Shown here: one piece after another, positions 62,599-64,000 of the stretch | Numbering within the stretch: the first letter of the stretch is position 1 | How the letters are laid out: each line of letters begins with the position of its first letter | Assembly (NCBI RefSeq): GCF_002277815.1 | Contig: NZ_NKJI01000003.1 | Span: 186,001-250,000 of the forward strand | Reading direction: 5' to 3' | DNA length: 64,000 nt | Source of the DNA: Pseudomonas sp. ERMR1:02 | Lineage (GTDB): Bacteria > Pseudomonadota > Gammaproteobacteria > Pseudomonadales > Pseudomonadaceae | The notes under the pieces: model-generated | Seen by the model: the letters and a program-made list of their open reading frames with translations, nothing else | What the model was told of the DNA's origin: nothing | Database searches by the model: none | Position numbers and translations under genes: made by a program

Positions 62599-63906
62599 AT
62601 GAATGCGATTTCTCGCCTCGCTACTGTCATTTCTCTCGCCTCCCTGGTTCCATTTTCCGCGTTCCCGCTCAGCGCCCTTGCCGACGATTCCAAAGGTTCG
62701 GTGGAAGTCGTTCACTGGTGGACGTCCGGTGGTGAAAAGGCAGCGGTCGATGTCCTCAAGGCTCAAGTCGAAAAAGACGGCTTCACCTGGAAGGACGGCG
62801 CAGTCGCCGGTGGTGGCGGTTCCACGGCCATGACCGTTCTCAAGAGTCGCGCCGTCGCCGGTAATCCGCCGGGCGTAGCCCAGATCAAAGGGCCGGACAT
62901 CCAGGAGTGGGGCAGCACAGGCCTGCTCAGCACCGACACCCTGAAAACCGTCGCCAAGTCGGAAAACTGGGATGGCCTGCTGTCGAAGAAAGTCTCCGAC
63001 ACCGTGAAATACGAAGGCGATTACGTTGCTGTGCCGGTGAACATTCACCGCGTCAACTGGCTGTGGATCAACCCCGAAGTCTTCAAGAAAGCCGGGATCG
63101 ACAAAGCCCCGACCACCCTCGAAGAATTCTATGCCGCTGGCGACAAGCTCAAAGCCGCAGGCTTCATCGCGCTCGCCCACGGTGGCCAGCCTTGGCAGGA
63201 CAGCACCGTGTTTGAAGACGTGGTGCTCTCGGTCATGGGTGCCGACGGTTACAAGAAAGCCCTGGTGGATCTCGATCAGAAAACCCTGTCGGGCGCCGAA
63301 ATGACCAAGGCCTTCACCGAGCTGAAAAAAATCACCACCTACATGGACCCGAACCGCGCCGGTCGTGACTGGAACATCGCGGCCGCCGAGGTCATCAACG
63401 GCAAGGCCGGCATGCAGATGATGGGCGACTGGGCGAAAAGCGAATGGACCGCCGCGAAGAAAGTCGCGGGCAAGGACTATCAGTGCGTAGCGTTCCCGGG
63501 CACCGACAAAGCCTTCACCTACAACATCGACTCGCTGGCCGTGTTCAAGCTCAAGGCTGATCGCAAGGGCGACATCGCCGCGCAGCAAGACCTGGCCAAG
63601 GTCGCGTTGGGTACCGACTTCCAGAAAGTCTTCAGCATCAACAAGGGCTCGATCCCGGTGCGGACCGACATGCTGAACGAGATGGACAAGCTCGGTTTCG
63701 ACGCCTGCGCTCAAACCGCCGCCAAGGACTTCCTGGCGGACGACAAGACTGGCGGCCTGCAACCGAGCATGGCGCACAACATGGCCACCTCCCTGGCCGT
63801 GCAAGGCGCGATCTTCGATGTGGTCACCAACTTCATGAACGACAAAAACGCTGACCCGGCCAAGGCCAGCGCCCAACTGGCATCGGCTGTCAAAGCGGCC
63901 CAGTAG
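62599..63906 (+). CDS. gtsA: GtsA, glucose ABC transporter substrate-binding protein
   Basis: 435 aa. Signal peptide about 1-28 (ALA-D). Mature protein has [53 protein letters not shown] and [14 protein letters not shown], typical of CUT1-family sugar-binding proteins and of Pseudomonas GtsA. It captures glucose or mannose in the periplasm for GtsBCD, which should follow beyond the window. Start ATG 62599. Confidence 0.95.
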   Translation: MNAISRLATVISLASLVPFSAFPLSALADDSKGSVEVVHWWTSGGEKAAVDVLKAQVEKDGFTWKDGAVAGGGGSTAMTVLKSRAVAGNPPGVAQIKGPDIQEWGSTGLLSTDTLKTVAKSENWDGLLSKKVSDTVKYEGDYVAVPVNIHRVNWLWINPEVFKKAGIDKAPTTLEEFYAAGDKLKAAGFIALAHGGQPWQDSTVFEDVVLSVMGADGYKKALVDLDQKTLSGAEMTKAFTELKKITTYMDPNRAGRDWNIAAAEVINGKAGMQMMGDWAKSEWTAAKKVAGKDYQCVAFPGTDKAFTYNIDSLAVFKLKADRKGDIAAQQDLAKVALGTDFQKVFSINKGSIPVRTDMLNEMDKLGFDACAQTAAKDFLADDKTGGLQPSMAHNMATSLAVQGAIFDVVTNFMNDKNADPAKASAQLASAVKAAQ

Positions 63907-63951
63907 TCCCGGGTGCCGCAGGCGTGCCTGCGGCCTCATTCGACGCGCTCT

Positions 63952-63979
63952 CCTGTAGGAGCGAGGCTTGCCCGCGAAA
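63952..63979 (+). repeat. REP element (second half beyond the window)
   Basis: CCTGTAGGAGCGAGGCTTGCCCGCGAA after gtsA; any inverted partner would be past the window end. Confidence 0.85.
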
Positions 63980-64000
63980 GCGGTGCATCAGTCGACATTT

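Overview
The window is chromosomal DNA of a fluorescent Pseudomonas (P. fluorescens/putida type). I base this on high-GC coding sequence, a Pseudomonas gene order I recognise from memory (oprD - HIT - slyX - cold shock - dps - aspS - pmpR - ruvCAB - ybgC - tolQRAB - oprL - cpoB - queE - queC - tRNA-Lys; gap - edd - glk - gltR - gtrS - gtsA), and at least twelve REP elements of the GTAGGAGC-x-(G/A)GCTTGC type. There is no rRNA, CRISPR array, prophage, integrase or transposase. Almost everything is core genome; I found no convincing new multi-gene system.

Layout. 1-10.4 kb: amino-acid type chemoreceptor, HerA-like ATPase, helicase loader DciA, secA, argJ, a GST and a Nudix-ThiE fusion. 10.4-15.6 kb: PduO-type cobalamin adenosyltransferase with a sensor kinase, a frameshifted ketopantoate reductase, YajQ and MscS. 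15.7-20.2 kb: OprD porin, HIT protein, SlyX, a membrane-anchored cold-shock-domain protein, what looks like the first 25 codons of a deleted dps, and a ribbon-helix-helix protein. 20.3-34.3 kb: FmdB-type protein, aspS, pmpR, ruvCAB, the complete tol-pal cluster, queE/queC, tRNA-Lys(UUU) and nadA. 34.3-43.5 kb: RDD protein, small cold-shock protein, then the glycine catabolic operon gcvH-gcvP-sdaA-gcvT (no glyA) with its sigma-54 activator GcsR and a well-preserved promoter and operator array. 43.6-49.6 kb: frameshifted alkA, a CoA transferase, a second chemoreceptor, DUF454 and a heme oxygenase. 49.7-54.0 kb: a FecI-FecR-TonB receptor cell-surface signalling set (heme type, HxuIRA-like) behind a Fur box. 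54-64 kb: mgsA, then the Entner-Doudoroff/glucose cluster gap, edd, glk, gltR-gtrS, an AGE-family sugar isomerase and gtsA, with two HexR boxes between gap and edd.

The regulatory DNA is the most informative part: GcsR boxes plus a -24/-12 promoter before gcvH, paired HexR boxes, a Fur box, A-rich AACAACAA leaders (Hfq/Crc type) at gltR, the AGE isomerase and gtsA, and four exact 12-bp tandem copies running into a palindrome before gtsA. Four genes (panE, alkA, glk, gtrS) are each broken by what looks like one base missing from a run of four C or G. That shared signature suggests sequence error more than real gene decay, and the affected genes should be read with that in mind. Functions are from family recognition by eye; no searches were run.
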